DNA from: Ampelocalamus luodianensis | Lineage: Eukaryota > Streptophyta > Magnoliopsida > Poales > Poaceae | NCBI GenBank assembly: GCA_036346255.1 | Contig: CM070617.1 | Coordinates: 25,843,080-25,907,079, forward strand | Direction of reading: 5' to 3' | DNA: 64,000 nt | In this document: piece by piece, positions 33,119 to 45,141 of the stretch | How positions within the stretch are numbered: the first letter of the stretch is position 1 | Layout of the letters: every line of letters starts with the position of its first letter | Notes under the pieces: model-generated | The model's database searches: none | Seen by the model: only the letters and a program-made list of their open reading frames with translations | What the model was told of the DNA's origin: nothing | Made by a program: the position numbers and the translations under genes

Positions 33119-36100
33119 TGTCGAACCCGGGAGCGAAGGATCCCGAATTCTCTGTGTTCATACACCGGTCCAGGATTTCCAGTGTACACAGTCTCACAAA
33201 AGGATAGCACAATCATATCACGAAATCGTAAACAACTTTAATTAAATAATTGTTTAATACAAACGAGTCTGAACAACAATATCAAATGACAAATGATAAA
33301 CACATCGGAAACATATAATAGAGGTGAGCCACACGATGCGCCACAGGCAATCGTTTGGGTCAAAAGGCCTACTCGTCCGGATCCTCACCGTCGGGGTAGA
33401 AGCCTTCTCCTGAATAAGATTTATTCAGCAAGGATGAGCACAACTTCCGTGCTCGCAAGTCACACCCAATATTGAATTAAAATGCATGCATAAGGTAACA
33501 AGTGAGTAAGGCAGGGGTTGTTTTGCATAAACAGCATTTTCAGAGTAAATAATCATAGTAATTTCTAAGGCAGTTTTATATTAAGACTAAAATCATATTT
33601 TAAAATGACAATAATACAATGTGGATAGCCTCCAATGATTTAGTGAAAGATCCCCTCCTAACACATGGCTTCCCGCCTAAATTTTTCATAAGGATTAACC
33701 ATCCTCAGCATTTAATAAAGCATTTAAAAACCAAAAATAATTCTAACTTTAAGTGGCCCTGCTAGCATGTCCATGACCGCGGACGCGGCTATTCGAATAG
33801 TTTATACTCTGCAGAGTTGGTACAACTTTACCCACACGAGGTGACATACTCGTTATGTCGGCCAATTCACGCTTCCGTAGGCGTGTGACTGAGCAATTAC
33901 CATGAGGCCTTTACAATGTTCTGCCCTAGTGTGTTCATGCCCGCTAAGGTTTCGCCCCTTTGGACTAACCGTCCTCCGAAAGCCCCCTCTTGCATCAAGT
34001 GGGAATAAAACGTCTAACCGACACCCACATAATCACATGACATAAATACACTAGAACATCACAAATTAATTAGCCAAATCCTGCCCATACATGACATATA
34101 GTAGTACGATATGTCATAGCAATAAGCGGCTCAAAGACCGGTCCTCAATTGACTTGGGCGTCATTCCTACGAACCGTGGGCCTTAATATTAACCAGATCA
34201 ATCCCGTGCATAAACCTGCACCCACCCTTCCGACGATTTCGCCCAAGTCCAACCCCATTTTTTGATTTTATTTTGAATAAAACTCTATTTATAAACCCAT
34301 GTGGTAAGACAATACCACAATATCAAGTTTGAAACAAATTGGTAGAAATTTGGTGAAAACCCTCCCAAATTATGTAAGTGTGAACTAAGCCTGGCTAAGC
34401 ATATGTTTAATTTTGATAATATTTTACCTATGGTGTCGAGGTAGTCAGATACAATATTCAAAATTGCCCATACAAATAAACATGGGGGTAACTATACATA
34501 AAACATGACATTAAAATATTTATACAAACATATGCATGCGATAAAGAATTTAAAAACTGAAAATAACTTAAAATACTGGGGGCAATATGGTCAATGGTGT
34601 AACTTGCCTTGGTCGATGTCTTGGAATTCTAAATCTTCAGATTGGTCAAACTCTCCGGAGTCGTCCAAGTCTAAACGTGAAAATACGACAAATTCAATAT
34701 TCAAATTCAAATAAATTCAAAAACATAGATCAAAATAACTCCAAATTGAAATATTTTGGTTCCGTTAGCTAGATTATAATTTTATATAAACTTTTCAATT
34801 TGAATCACCCAATTTGGAGTTCATATGCAAAAGTTATGAATTTTAGAAGTTTAAACCTAAATCTGAAATTTAATTGCATTTTCTGAATTATTTTTCTACT
34901 GAAAAGCTATTTATTGCGCAATGCTGACATCAGCTACCAGAAAAAGAATTTTCGACCAATTTATTTTCCTAAAGGAAATTCTTTTGAGACACTGACATGT
35001 GGACCCCCTGGTCAAAGACCAGGTCCATGGTCCGGTCAACGGACCACGGTGGGCTCGGTGCACAGCACAGTGCATGTGTGCGGGTGTGCTAGCGCGTAAG
35101 CCACGTGTGTGTCCACGCGTATGGTGACTAGGCATCTGGGGCTGAGGTGGCACCGTCGTGGCGTCCACGTCAGCGAGCCACGTAGGCACGAGCGGCGCCG
35201 GTGTCGGGACCGAGACTCACCGGCGTTCTACGCCACGGCGAGGTGCGTGAGTGGTACCAAAAGCGAGAGGGGAACACGAGGATCCTGATGCGCTACCTTG
35301 GGGCGGCGGGGCGAAGCGTTTTGGTCGTCGGCGGCGAGGTTTGGCGGCGACATTTGCACGACTTCGGTGAAGTAGGCACTCCGAGGGTCCTCCGGCGAAG
35401 TGAGTGGGCGCACCGGCTTCATGGCGACGTGACGATGACGAAGGCGTGGTCGGGGTGGCTGGGAGTGGCTTGACGGCGCCGGAGAAGACGAAGAACGAAG
35501 TTCCGGCCGAAGAGCTTCAATCTCGGTTCCGCGAACACGGCTGAGGAGGAGGAGGAGTGGGTGGCTTGAGCCGGTGTGGAGAGGCTACGGTGCTCCCTTT
35601 ATAGGGCAAGGAGGCGGCACGGCGAACGACGTGGGGCGTGCGGTGGCGGTTTCGGCGTTAGTGGGTAAAACCGACGCGAAGAAGGGGAAGAAGGTGGGAA
35701 GTGGGGTGGTTGGAGACGAGGAAGCGATTGCGCCACGACCATGAGGAGAGAGAGGGAAAGGCGACGAAATCGGGCTTTTCCGCACTCGGTCATGGCGGCG
35801 ATTCTTGCGGCGGCGGAGAGAAGAAGGAGAGGAGGAAGAAAGAACACGGGCCGTTGGATTTTGATCCAACGGTCACGATCATTAGGGCGACGTGGAAGAG
35901 GGTGGATGATTCTGGCCGTTGGATTAAGATCGCACGACTCACAATGGTTATGTTATTCGAACTATGCGGAGGTTCCAAAAGATCCCGATCATTGATTCAA
36001 GATCCAGTGGTCACGATGAGATGGGGCACGTGTGTGCAGCGCGTTCGCTGGATGTTGATCCAACGGTGGATGAAGAGGAGGGGGTGCGGCGGTGTGGGCC

Positions 36101-36452
36101 GCGTGCGGGCTGCGCGCGGGATGGCTTTGGGCCGAAGATTTGGGTTTCGGCCCAAATCGAGTTTTAGATTTTCTTTTGACTTTCTTATTTGATTTAATTC
36201 TATTAATTCATTTAGGCTTTGGAAAATAGTAAAATAATTCCAAAAATTATGGAAAATTCACATAAATTCCCATGCTTATTTTGGACTTAATAAAATTATT
36301 TCTAACTTTATGTTGGCTTTTAATTTTGTAAATAAATTTGTTTTGGCTTTAAAATAATTATAAAAAAAACTTTTAAAATTTCAGAAAATTCCACAAAAAT
36401 AAATAAACTTTTAATTTTTACTGAAATTTGAAATTTGGGTTGTTACATAAGA
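33114..36452 (+). repeat. Solo gypsy-type LTR B (3329 bp)
   Basis: The LTR 33119-36447 starts TGTCGAACCCGGGAGCG and ends GGGTTGTTACA. The perfect 5-bp duplication TAAGA lies at 33114-33118 and 36448-36452. Excising the LTR and one repeat rejoins protease coding (TGTGATAAGAAGATGGCG). The GC-rich middle (34980-36150) has only compositional open frames. No internal domains, so it is a solo LTR left by LTR-LTR recombination. Confidence 0.9.
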
Positions 36453-37650
36453 AGATGGCGCTCACATGCGACCAAAAATCCCTCGAGCTAGTGGGCCATA
36501 TCCCTACTCAAAAAGCTCATAACGTGTAGCACTCGGTGAAGCACTCGAAGCCAAAGGTTGCTCCAAAGCCGAATGATTAAGTCAAGGAAATTCCGCTTGA
36601 TACAGCAGAACCCTCCAAGACTCTTCGCATCGGAGTCGCCCTTGACTCTGCATAGGAAGACATGCTCATTGCCTTACTCCAAGCAAATGCATATGTTTGG
36701 GGTCCCAGGGAGGTGATTGAGCACATGCTAGCACTACAGCCTGATAAGGTCGTCGAACAAAAGTTACAGCGCTTTGCACCCGACCGATGAGAAGTTATCC
36801 GGTCGATACTCGACAAGCTACTTAATGCAGCCAACACTGTAATGGCTAGAAAATCTAATGGGAAGTGGAGAATGTGTGTATATTTCACTGACTTAAATAA
36901 AGCTTGTCCGAAGGATGATTTTCCCCTTCTTTGAATTGATCAATTCGTTGATTGCACTACTGGTTATGAGATGTTAAGTTTCCTAAATGCATATTATGGA
37001 TATCATCAGATTAGTATGTATTTAGACGATGAAGAGAAAACCACATTTATTACTCAATTTGGATTTTTTTTGCTATGTCAAAATGTCATTTGGATTAAAA
37101 ATGTTGGTGCTTCCTTCCAGCGCTTTATGCAAAAGTTCTTTTCTCCTCAACTAGGTTGAATCCTTGATGCCTATGTTGATGATCTGGTCATAAAAAGCAT
37201 AAAGCATATCGATCACATTTTCGACCTGCAAGAAACTTTCGACAACCTTATAAAACAATGATTGAAACTTAATACCGAGAATTGTTTGTTCGGAGTCTCT
37301 TCAGAAAATATACATGGATTCCTTGTCTCCGCTCGAGGAATTGAAGCCAGTCCTGAAAATATCATGGCCATTGAAGAAATTCGCCCTTCTACCACAAAGA
37401 AAGTAGTCCAAAAACTCACAGTGTGTGTGGCGGTTTTAAGTCATTTCATCGCACGACACGGAGAAAAATGTCTTCCTTTTTTAAAACTTTTCATGAAATA
37501 TGAAGGTTTTGAGTGGTTTGAGGAGGATAAACAAATCCTTCAAGGATGTCAAGAAATACCTTACGAGTGCTCTTGTCTTGGTTTCTCCACAACCAGACTA
37601 ACCATTCCTATTGTATTTAGCTGCTACGCCACAAGTAGTAAGTGCAGTAC
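36453..37650 (+). pseudogene. Gypsy reverse transcriptase remnant
   Basis: Successive frames read KSNGKWRMCVYFTDLNKACP near 36860, MLSFLNAYYGYHQI near 36970, GASFQRFMQKFF near 37110 and the catalytic AYVDDLVIKS near 37172. The palm/thumb region follows (GFLVSARGIEASPENI). Stops occur in most segments. The normal role was copying element RNA to DNA; this copy is inactive. Confidence 0.85.
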
Positions 37651-37849
37651 TGGTTGATGAATGTGAAAAATACTCAATGACCAGTATACTATGTAAATGA
37701 AGTTTTACCTTGACCGAAGGAGCACTACCCTCAAGTCCAAAAACTTATATATGTCTTCCTCATGTATTGGAGGAAGCCGAGGCATTGTTTTTAGACGCAT
37801 AAGTTAACTGCGTTATCTGAGTTTTCCTTAGAAGAGGTCCTCCTAAACA

Positions 37850-38406
37850 GGGAAGCAGTGGGGCACATGGTTAAATGGTCAATCGAATTTCGAGAGTTCA
37901 ACCTTCATTTTGTGTCCCAAATGACCATTAAATTTCAGATTTTGGCAGACTTTGTCGCCAAATGAACAAATCCTGAACCAGTGCAGAGACCCCACTACAA
38001 GTCCCACGATCAGTGGACAATGTATTTTGATGGGTCACTAACTCTTAGTGACTCTAAGGTCGGGGTGGTCTTGATTTCTCCAACTAGAGAGATATTAAAA
38101 TATGATATATAGTTAAACTTTCCTACTACTAACAATGTGGTTAAGTACGAGGGTTTTCTGGCTGGTATCCGAGCAGTGAAAGCACTTGGGATTGGTTGAC
38201 TACTCGTGAAAGGTGATTCTCAGTTAGTCATGAATTAGGTCAGAAAAATCATCAATGCTCTAATTCAACCATGTCTTAATACTTAGCGGAAGTTAAGAAG
38301 CTTAAAAAATATTTTTTTCGGTCTTGAGGCACGATACATCCCTCGTAAGGATAATTTTCTCACTGCCCAGTTAGCTCGACCAGCTTCTTCTCGATCTCTT
38401 GTCCCA
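37850..38406 (+). pseudogene. Gypsy RNase H remnant
   Basis: Contains MYFDGSLTLSDSKVGVVLIS near 38022, LVKGDSQLVMN near 38205 and EARYIPRKDNFLTAQLA near 38325, the RNase H / connection region of gypsy pol. Stops interrupt it. Integrase does not follow; the Mutator-like element begins about 110 bp later. Confidence 0.75.
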
Positions 38407-38510
38407 TAAAGAGTCATTTTGTAAGAGCTCCAGAAACATTCTCTGGTCGTAAAAACATAAAGTAATTCGAGTTTGATGGCCTCTCTATAATACAAAGTTT
38501 ATCTCTCCTA

Positions 38511-39909
38511 TTATTTTAAGGAATAAGTCCAATTTACCCTCCTGAACTATAAACTGAGTCCAAAAAATACCCTGAACTACAAAACCGTTTACTTTACACC
38601 ACTCAATTGTCAATACCAGATCAAATAACCCCCTCACCCTAAACCACCCTGGTTTTAGCTAACGTGGTATCCAAATCATCAAATGAGCTGACGTGGCCAG
38701 ATGAGTCAAGAAATGAAACTCGGCCTGCTCCATTGCGCCCGTGGAAGATCCCGACGAGCGTGGCTTGGAGCTACAGACGCCGCTGGCGGTGGAGGCAATG
38801 GCGCCAGCCGAGTAAGGGAAAAATGGAACCTAGATGCAGAGGTGGTCCCGTGGGCGGTGGAGACATGACCGGAGCTGGTCGGTGGCGGTCAGAAGATGAC
38901 GAGCGGCGACCGGACCTAGAGAAGAAATGACGCGACGGTGCACGGGTGGGGTTGGGGTCTAAATAGGGGGAGCATGAGGACCAGCAGAGTACCTGGAGCA
39001 CACCGGGGAGGTCAGAGAAGGCGGAGGGTGGTCGGAGTGTGCTGACCACGGTGACCTGGGACGCCGTGGGGTGATCCTCGACGGCGACAACTTGGGGAGG
39101 TTGATAGCCCAAATGAGTACTAGGCGGAGGTAGAGTGAAGCTAGGCGTTGCTCAGGGAGGGAAGAATCGGCGGAAGAGTCGCCGAAGAAAGCGCGGTGAT
39201 GAAAACGGCGGCGACGGCCGGTGGTGAAGAAGACGGTGGATACACAGCTCCTTGATGACAAATTCTTCAAATCAATGGAGGGGAACACTTCCTTGTGGTG
39301 TAAGGCGTGCCGTGACGCGGGTGGGGGCGGCCGTAGTTTGCCGGAGCGGCCGGATCGACCACGGGCGCCCTCGGCGGTACGGCGGCCGAGAATGGCATTT
39401 GGTTCCTTGGACTTGATTGAGCTTGGAGAAGAAGATCGGGAGGAGGCCATGGAGGTCAGGAGCACTCCTTTTATCGGCAGAGGAGGGATGGCAGCGGAGA
39501 GGTCGATGGCGAGGCGAGGCGACGCACTCGGGGTGATGATGTCAATGCGGCGGATGAGGTTGAAGGCTGGTCGTCGCGGATGATGTCGAGGAGGGTACGC
39601 GCCGTCGCCGCCGCAGCCATGGCGGACGCGAGGCTGACCGTCGCCCGGCGACTAGCAGCGAGGTCATCCTCGTCGCACAGCTTGAGCAGGTCGCGGAGCT
39701 TGCGTGTGGATGTAGAAGAAGACGACATGGCGAAACCGCCCCACGTGGATGCCAGCGTGGCCCAAAACCACCTGTTTTCGGCCCGATGGGGTAGATTCAC
39801 ATGGTATTATGAGTTCGAGGGTTCCCCTCAGACGGTTTTGAAGTTCATAGGGTAATTTGGACTCGACGCAAAGTTCAGGGGTGTAAAATGGACTTAGTCC
39901 TTATTTTAA
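38511..39909. mobile_element. Mutator-like element with 9-bp target duplication
   Basis: The element 38520-39900 (1381 bp) is flanked by the perfect 9-bp repeat TTATTTTAA. The terminal inverted repeats (GGAATAAGTCCAATTTAC and GGACTAAGTCCATTTTAC) stay similar for about 70-100 bp, with shared CCTGAACT, GAGTCCAAA and CAAAACCG. A 9-bp duplication and long TIRs are diagnostic of Mutator-like elements. The GC-rich interior has two adjacent open frames on the minus strand (39800-39471 and 39465-38959) with no recognised domain. It lacks transposase and may be a Pack-MULE. Confidence 0.88.
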
Positions 39910-39934
39910 TTAGAGGAGTGTCTAACGGCAAATA

Positions 39935-40045
39935 ACTACACATTTTTAGTGTATTTTGACCAAGACATGATTTTTAAGTGTCCAACAGCTAAGAACACAA
40001 CAGTGAAATGTTTTGTAGTCAATTTTGCCGTAGTAGTACTAGTTA
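39935..40045 (-). repeat. Dispersed repeat, copy 2
   Basis: The reverse complement resembles 21654-21750: TTAGCTGTTGGACACTT and CATGTCTTGGTC are shared. Family unknown. Confidence 0.55.
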
Positions 40046-40416
40046 AAGATACAAAAGCTAACTATTACTCCAAATTGTCAACGACGGAAATCTCCATATG
40101 TGCACAGCACCGGTGTGCGATATCAGGTTCTTTCAGAAACGAAAGGGACCGTGCCGCGAAAAGAATCCTTAGTTTTGTTCTGTTTTCAGATAGCTTTCGC
40201 CGCCGGGCCAATCAGAAACTAGCCGCGAGGATTATGTAATGGCCGAGCATCCACGACCACGACGACGAAGAGAACGTGCGGTCTGCGCGGTGTCGGACGC
40301 GTCGGCCACTCATCGTCACTCACACCCCCCTCAGCCCCACACTTTCGCCGAGACTGACTGAATTTGGCGCTCGGCACCTCTCAACTCAACAGAATCCGGC
40401 CAAGAACGTTCGTACT
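40046..40416. other. Non-coding, moderately GC-rich spacer
   Basis: No gene or RNA recognised. Confidence 0.35.
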
Positions 40417-40554
40417 ACTAGTGGTACGTAATTGTTTGTCTCTCACCGACGGCGATCCAACAGCTTAAAGGAATTTCGTGTGAACACTAGTGGTACGTAA
40501 TTGTTTCTCTCTGACCGACGGCGATCCAACAGCTTAAAGGAATCCCGTGTGAAC
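40417..40554. repeat. 69-bp tandem duplication
   Basis: Two adjacent copies, 40417-40485 and 40486-40554, each begin ACTAGTGGTACGTAATTG and end GTGTGAAC. A handful of substitutions separate them. Confidence 0.9.
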
Positions 40555-41150
40555 TCTGCAGCATAAAGTAAGTCTGTCTTTCGATCTTTCTCCCTGCGGA
40601 TGCTACGACCCACGTTCGTTTTGTTGCTCGATTGACTGCTTGACGAGGAGAAAGATATTCTTTTCCAAATTCCAAGCACAAAGTAGGATGTTGTTGGAGA
40701 GGTCGATTAGGGACGTGCATGCACTGAGCAAAAATAATCCGCCGTGGATAATACCCTGTTTCCATGTTCCTCCCGTTTGCACTTCTTTTTGCTGTGCTCC
40801 ACCATGAAAGCCGCACACTTGCCAAATTCACTCGTGCACGAAGCTTCTAGATTTCGTGTATTTATTTAAGCGTGTCATGCTACGCACGTAACTAAGCCAC
40901 CTGCTGCTGCACAATTGGTTATGGCTCCCCAGTGCACAAGGCACCATTTTGTGTTCACGTTCTCTCACTTGAGGTGGAGCTTCTATCTGATATTTTACGC
41001 AACGTCAGGTAATTAAGCAATCAATGCTCCCATGAAAGTAAGCAAAGAATCACGGAGTCTTAATGCTAGTTGTCCGAGTGTGTCAAGATCTAATATATCT
41101 CCATCTCAGCTGTCCCATTTGTATGAATAGGCAGCCTGCTCACTAGAACA
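40555..41150. other. Spacer, nothing recognised
   Basis: Mixed-composition non-coding DNA without a convincing frame, motif or repeat. Confidence 0.35.
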
Positions 41151-41159
41151 GTCAATGCC

Positions 41160-43110
41160 ACTTGAACTATGAACAACCAGAGAGGGTGAATAGAAGCGCA
41201 ACTCTGACGGTGTTTCTTCTTCTCAATAGCTACGGAAGCTGTAAAGATCGAAAACACAAGCATAACGGAAGTCTTACGTTAAAACCAAAAATCCACAAGA
41301 CAAAGACTGTCTGGTCGGTCTAACCTCTAGCTGCAAAAGTAGCAGCCCGCGAAAATCATAAATCGATCTAACTTTCAATCAAGTGATCCAAATCCCCTGA
41401 GATTTCAACCATAGATCATCAAGAAGACTAGGAACTTATTACAATCAACGACACGGACGATCGAAGCCAAGGTTCCACAATTTCTTGGATGCAATGAAAA
41501 GGGCACAAGAATCAAGGAAATTAAAGTTTTGGTCCAAAAACTTGCTCATGGCAGATGACGATCAAGGTGACCCTAAATGAATTCCCACACGTCCTAACAA
41601 CTGATCAAAATAAAAGACCAAGGAAAACCAAAGGAACATGCAAAATCTCGAATACATAAAAAAAAATAGAGCAAGAACAAAAGAAAACTCATCTTTGGCA
41701 AATCTTGTTTGGATTGAATCAAAATATTGTTGGTTTACGACCACTCTATCATAGAGAACAAAGTTCAACACTTGAATACTCAATCAATTCATCCCCGCAA
41801 ACCTTGTCTCCTCTATTTCTACTTTCCCTAAATAACAAATTAAGGTTTCTTGAAAGGGTCTTGGATAAAGCGTAAATCATATACCTCTTCCATTTATAGT
41901 GGAGACTAGGTCAACAGAGAAAATATTATCGGGCATTCGTTAAGTCCAACACAAACAAGTCTACACTCACGCATGTTTCTCAAAACGAATGACAAACCGG
42001 GTCTCCCGAATCCATCTCATCATGATCTCCATCTTCTCTTGACCTAAATCACCTCTCCTTGTGTCGTCTTGCGCCGCGGTTTCTCCAAAGGTCATCAACC
42101 TGGTATTTTGGCGAAGATACCAAAATAATTTTCTCAACCATTATCCGAAGACCAAGTCCAATCATCATGAAGCAATCCCATGATTCGCTATGTGTAGGTT
42201 GATCAATGACTCTCTTTATGTCGGCAAGTCTCTTTCATCCGGCTCCCATCGGAACCATCATGGCACTTGCGTCGACCCTCGCACTACTTGATGTGATTCA
42301 TCGCACCAAACTTCTCGTTTGATCATACTTGTCTATCTTGTGTCATGCTTGAGTCCAATGATTTTACCCTATATCTTCGATCGTTTTGGACCTCAATTTT
42401 CCTAGCCTAGTCTTGATCATCCTCGTCGTTGATCGTCGTTGACTGTAAGCCACCTGCACAACAGTAGACCAAGAAATCGATTCCGTGCACAAGTTCTTTA
42501 TAATTTGACTCGCGGTAACCAAAACATGTATCATGCAACATATATGCACTAAAACTTATGACTTTAACCAATCCCACAAAATTCACCGTCTTCCCGGCGC
42601 ATGAACATGTTCTGGTCGGTCAGGTCGCTGCCCATAGCTAGTCTAATTGTCGGCTAGCCGATCTGACCACCCCTTGGCCTGTTAGACTGGCCACCGGTCT
42701 AACCACCAACCATTAGTTTGTTAGACCGCCTGAGACTTAGGAAAAATCTCATATCCTAGACTTACACCCTCTCTGAAGTTTCAAACTCTATCTAGTTTCA
42801 GTTCGAAACTCTAATTCCAATGAGGCCAAGTGCAAATACATCCATTCATCTTTCTTCGTACTTGATTTTTGGCTGATTTTCAAAATTCACAAGTTGACTT
42901 TTCAACCGGTTAGATCGCCACATGTGGTTGGTTATACCGTCGTATGTGGCTAGTCCGATCGTCATCGTGACCGATCTGACCTCGTCCGCCTGATACAGTC
43001 TGAAACTTTTCCAAAAATGATAATTTCACCAAGCGCCTCATCATTATTTCCAATTATTCAACACATTAAGACTATGCCTGCGGTCTCCACGTATTCCAGT
43101 TAAATTTGAC
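41160..43110. repeat. Probable degraded retroelement, non-coding
   Basis: The phrase AGAGAGGGTGAATAG near 41178 resembles the polypurine-tract neighbourhood of grass copia-type elements. The body repeats GGTCTAAC / GTTAGAC-like motifs near 41315, 42660, 42685 and 42902. No LTR pair, target duplication or protein domain was found. Assignment is weak. Confidence 0.3.
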
Positions 43111-43590
43111 TGGTGTACGATACAAATTCGTCTACGGACCCGGTACGTGTTCAAGCAATTAGATTTGGGGTCCCGATAACCGCAGCGGAGTGAAGCTAGG
43201 CATCGATATTCGCTCTACCTGGCACCGCATCGGAGCTGTCGGATGCCCTCATTGCGCCGTTGAACACTACCAAATCATAGGGGCGCAGATGTTGGGCGAG
43301 GCTCCGTGCGGCGTACGCACACGCAGTCACGCAGAGCTCGCACGGGGCCGGATACGTCCACACGCCAGATCCAAGCGTGCGACACCTCGCCCTTGACAGG
43401 TCAGTGTCACCGAGCTCCGAGACAGACATCATGAGAGCAAAAGGCGAAGAACGAGACAGATAGAAGCACACAACAAACGCAAGTGCGCACGCAGAGACAT
43501 CCATTCATCCTTCCCTCCGAGCAAAGCAGAGCACGGTGTGTGAAGACGTGAAGTTGACTTTTGGGGAGAGAGAGAGACTCGTCCTCGCCG

Positions 43591-43598
43591 TATAAAAT
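43591..43598 (+). promoter_or_regulatory. TATA box of the PSY-like gene
   Basis: TATAAAAT in a GC-rich context about 200 bp upstream of the ATG at 43800. Transcription would start near 43620-43630, leaving a leader of about 175 bp. Confidence 0.65.
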
Positions 43599-43799
43599 CC
43601 CCCACCGCACCCAAGGCCACTGGCCACACTACTGCACGCCTATCAGATTGGCACCAAGAGGAGCAGTACAGCTGCTGGTTTTTGTGCGGTAGCCAGAGAG
43701 CGAGAGCGCCACTCAAATACTCGATCGCTTGACAGAAGAGAGGCGAAAGCAGAACAGTGCTTCCTTTTTGTTGTTGTGGTTTCTGCCTTTCTGGCGGTC

Positions 43800-44921
43800 A
43801 TGGTGATGGAATACAACTCTAAGAGGAAACCTCTTCTTGTTCTCCTACTATTGTCTTGCCTTCTTCTTCCCCTGGTCTCCTCTGTGCCTCTGTCGAGTAA
43901 GTGATTATTAACCCATGACCTTTGAATTCTTCTTCTTTATTGGTATTATGGTATGTACGTTTCATGCTTGTATTTCTCACTGTTCTTGTATGTAGGAAGC
44001 GTGTCCTTGAGGAACCACCAAACCTCAGCCTCTGCTCTGGATGCGCCTGTTCAGGTAAATCTCTCTCTCTCTCTCTCTCGATGTTTCTAGCTGTTCCTTG
44101 GGTTAAATACTTGGTTGAAATTTGTTGGACGCCGTAATAGATGTCAAATTATTCCTGTCTAGCTTGCCAATGGCTAGAGCCATCACTATGGCTTGTGCCT
44201 CTCTCAGTGTGTCTGGCTCTGAAGCAATAGCCACTTGCCTGTTCGTGGTATCTCAGTCTCAGTGGCTGAAAGCTAGCATACAATGTGCTATATACACTGC
44301 CGTCACATGAAAGCGCCCCCAAAAAAAAAAACTGTAGCTATGCGCACTCACAGGTTTTTTCAGTGCTCTCCTGTAGTCGCCCTCCATATCACTCCAGTCA
44401 TCACAAACAGCCATACAGGCTACTGAACTGCGCACGGCGGCTGACTCACTCAGGTGTCAGGTCACTGAACGCGGCATAAACTATCCTCGGTTGACAAGTT
44501 TAATTTCTAGTAGCTTTAGCCTTACATGTGATGTGAGTCGCTGCGACCCAAAATGGTCATCGGATGCTCGAGGCACTCCGGTCACATGCACAGCTAGCTA
44601 ACCCGGCCGGCCATACTGCAGTTCACACGCATGGCCACTCCCCATGCCCACTTGTATACTAGTTGTGTATTGCCCTTTCCCAAAATTAAGAGGTCCGCCT
44701 CGTTCGTGCACAAACATTCTCAGTTATACTTGCAAGTTGGTAGTTATACAGATATACATGCAGCTTGATTTATGACGCGGTTGTGATTCATACAGGATGT
44801 GGTAGCAGCTGAAGAGCGACACCTCGGCGAAGTGGCGGCGAGGATGGTCATCGAGGTCAACGACTACCCTGGGTCCGGCGCCAACAACCGCCATGATCCT
44901 AAGAGCCCCGGGAGAGCATGA
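43800..44921 (+). CDS. PSY-like tyrosine-sulfated peptide precursor
   Basis: Three exons (43800-43896, 43996-44054, 44796-44921) with GT/AG introns join in frame to 93 residues. Residues 11-30 form a hydrophobic signal peptide (LLVLLLLSCLLLPLVSS). A variable acidic/polar middle leads to EVNDYPGSGANNRHDPKSPG near the C-terminus. The DY...P..AN..HDP pattern matches the PSY family, whose mature peptides are sulfated on the Tyr after Asp and promote growth from the apoplast through leucine-rich repeat receptor kinases. Here the Asp-Tyr pair is residues 75-76. The mature peptide is predicted to start at Asp75. Bacterial RaxX mimics such peptides in rice, so the family has immune relevance. A TATA box sits at 43591. 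No lesions were seen. Confidence 0.9.
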
Positions 44922-45141
44922 AGCCTGCAGAGCCTCGATATCTCGGGAGTATTAGCTATTGAACGTAGTGACTAGTAATGGCCTAGTACTTGAATGGGCG
45001 GAGGCATATATTGTCGGTGTCGAGTCTAGCAGATTAATTAGGTCTCTTTTACCTCTGTCAGATCGAGACATCGAGTGAACGAGCTTGCTACATAGCCACA
45101 ACGTCTCGATTAAAAGAAAGGAACTTCTGAAGTCTTTCTAT

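Larger units (their letters stand above)
22880..38510 (+). mobile_element. Decayed Ty3/gypsy element with nested insertions
   Basis: In plus orientation: an LTR (about 22880-26498), a primer-binding site (26501), a degenerate leader, gag (31335-32370), protease (32637-33118), RT (36453-37650) and RNase H (37850-38406). Protease before RT before RNase H is consistent with gypsy; integrase, the usual next domain, is absent. No 3' LTR was found, so the element is truncated. Later insertions are a PIF/Harbinger-like element in the LTR, one solo LTR in the leader/gag and another in the protease. Many stops show it is long dead. The left boundary is approximate. Confidence 0.8.
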
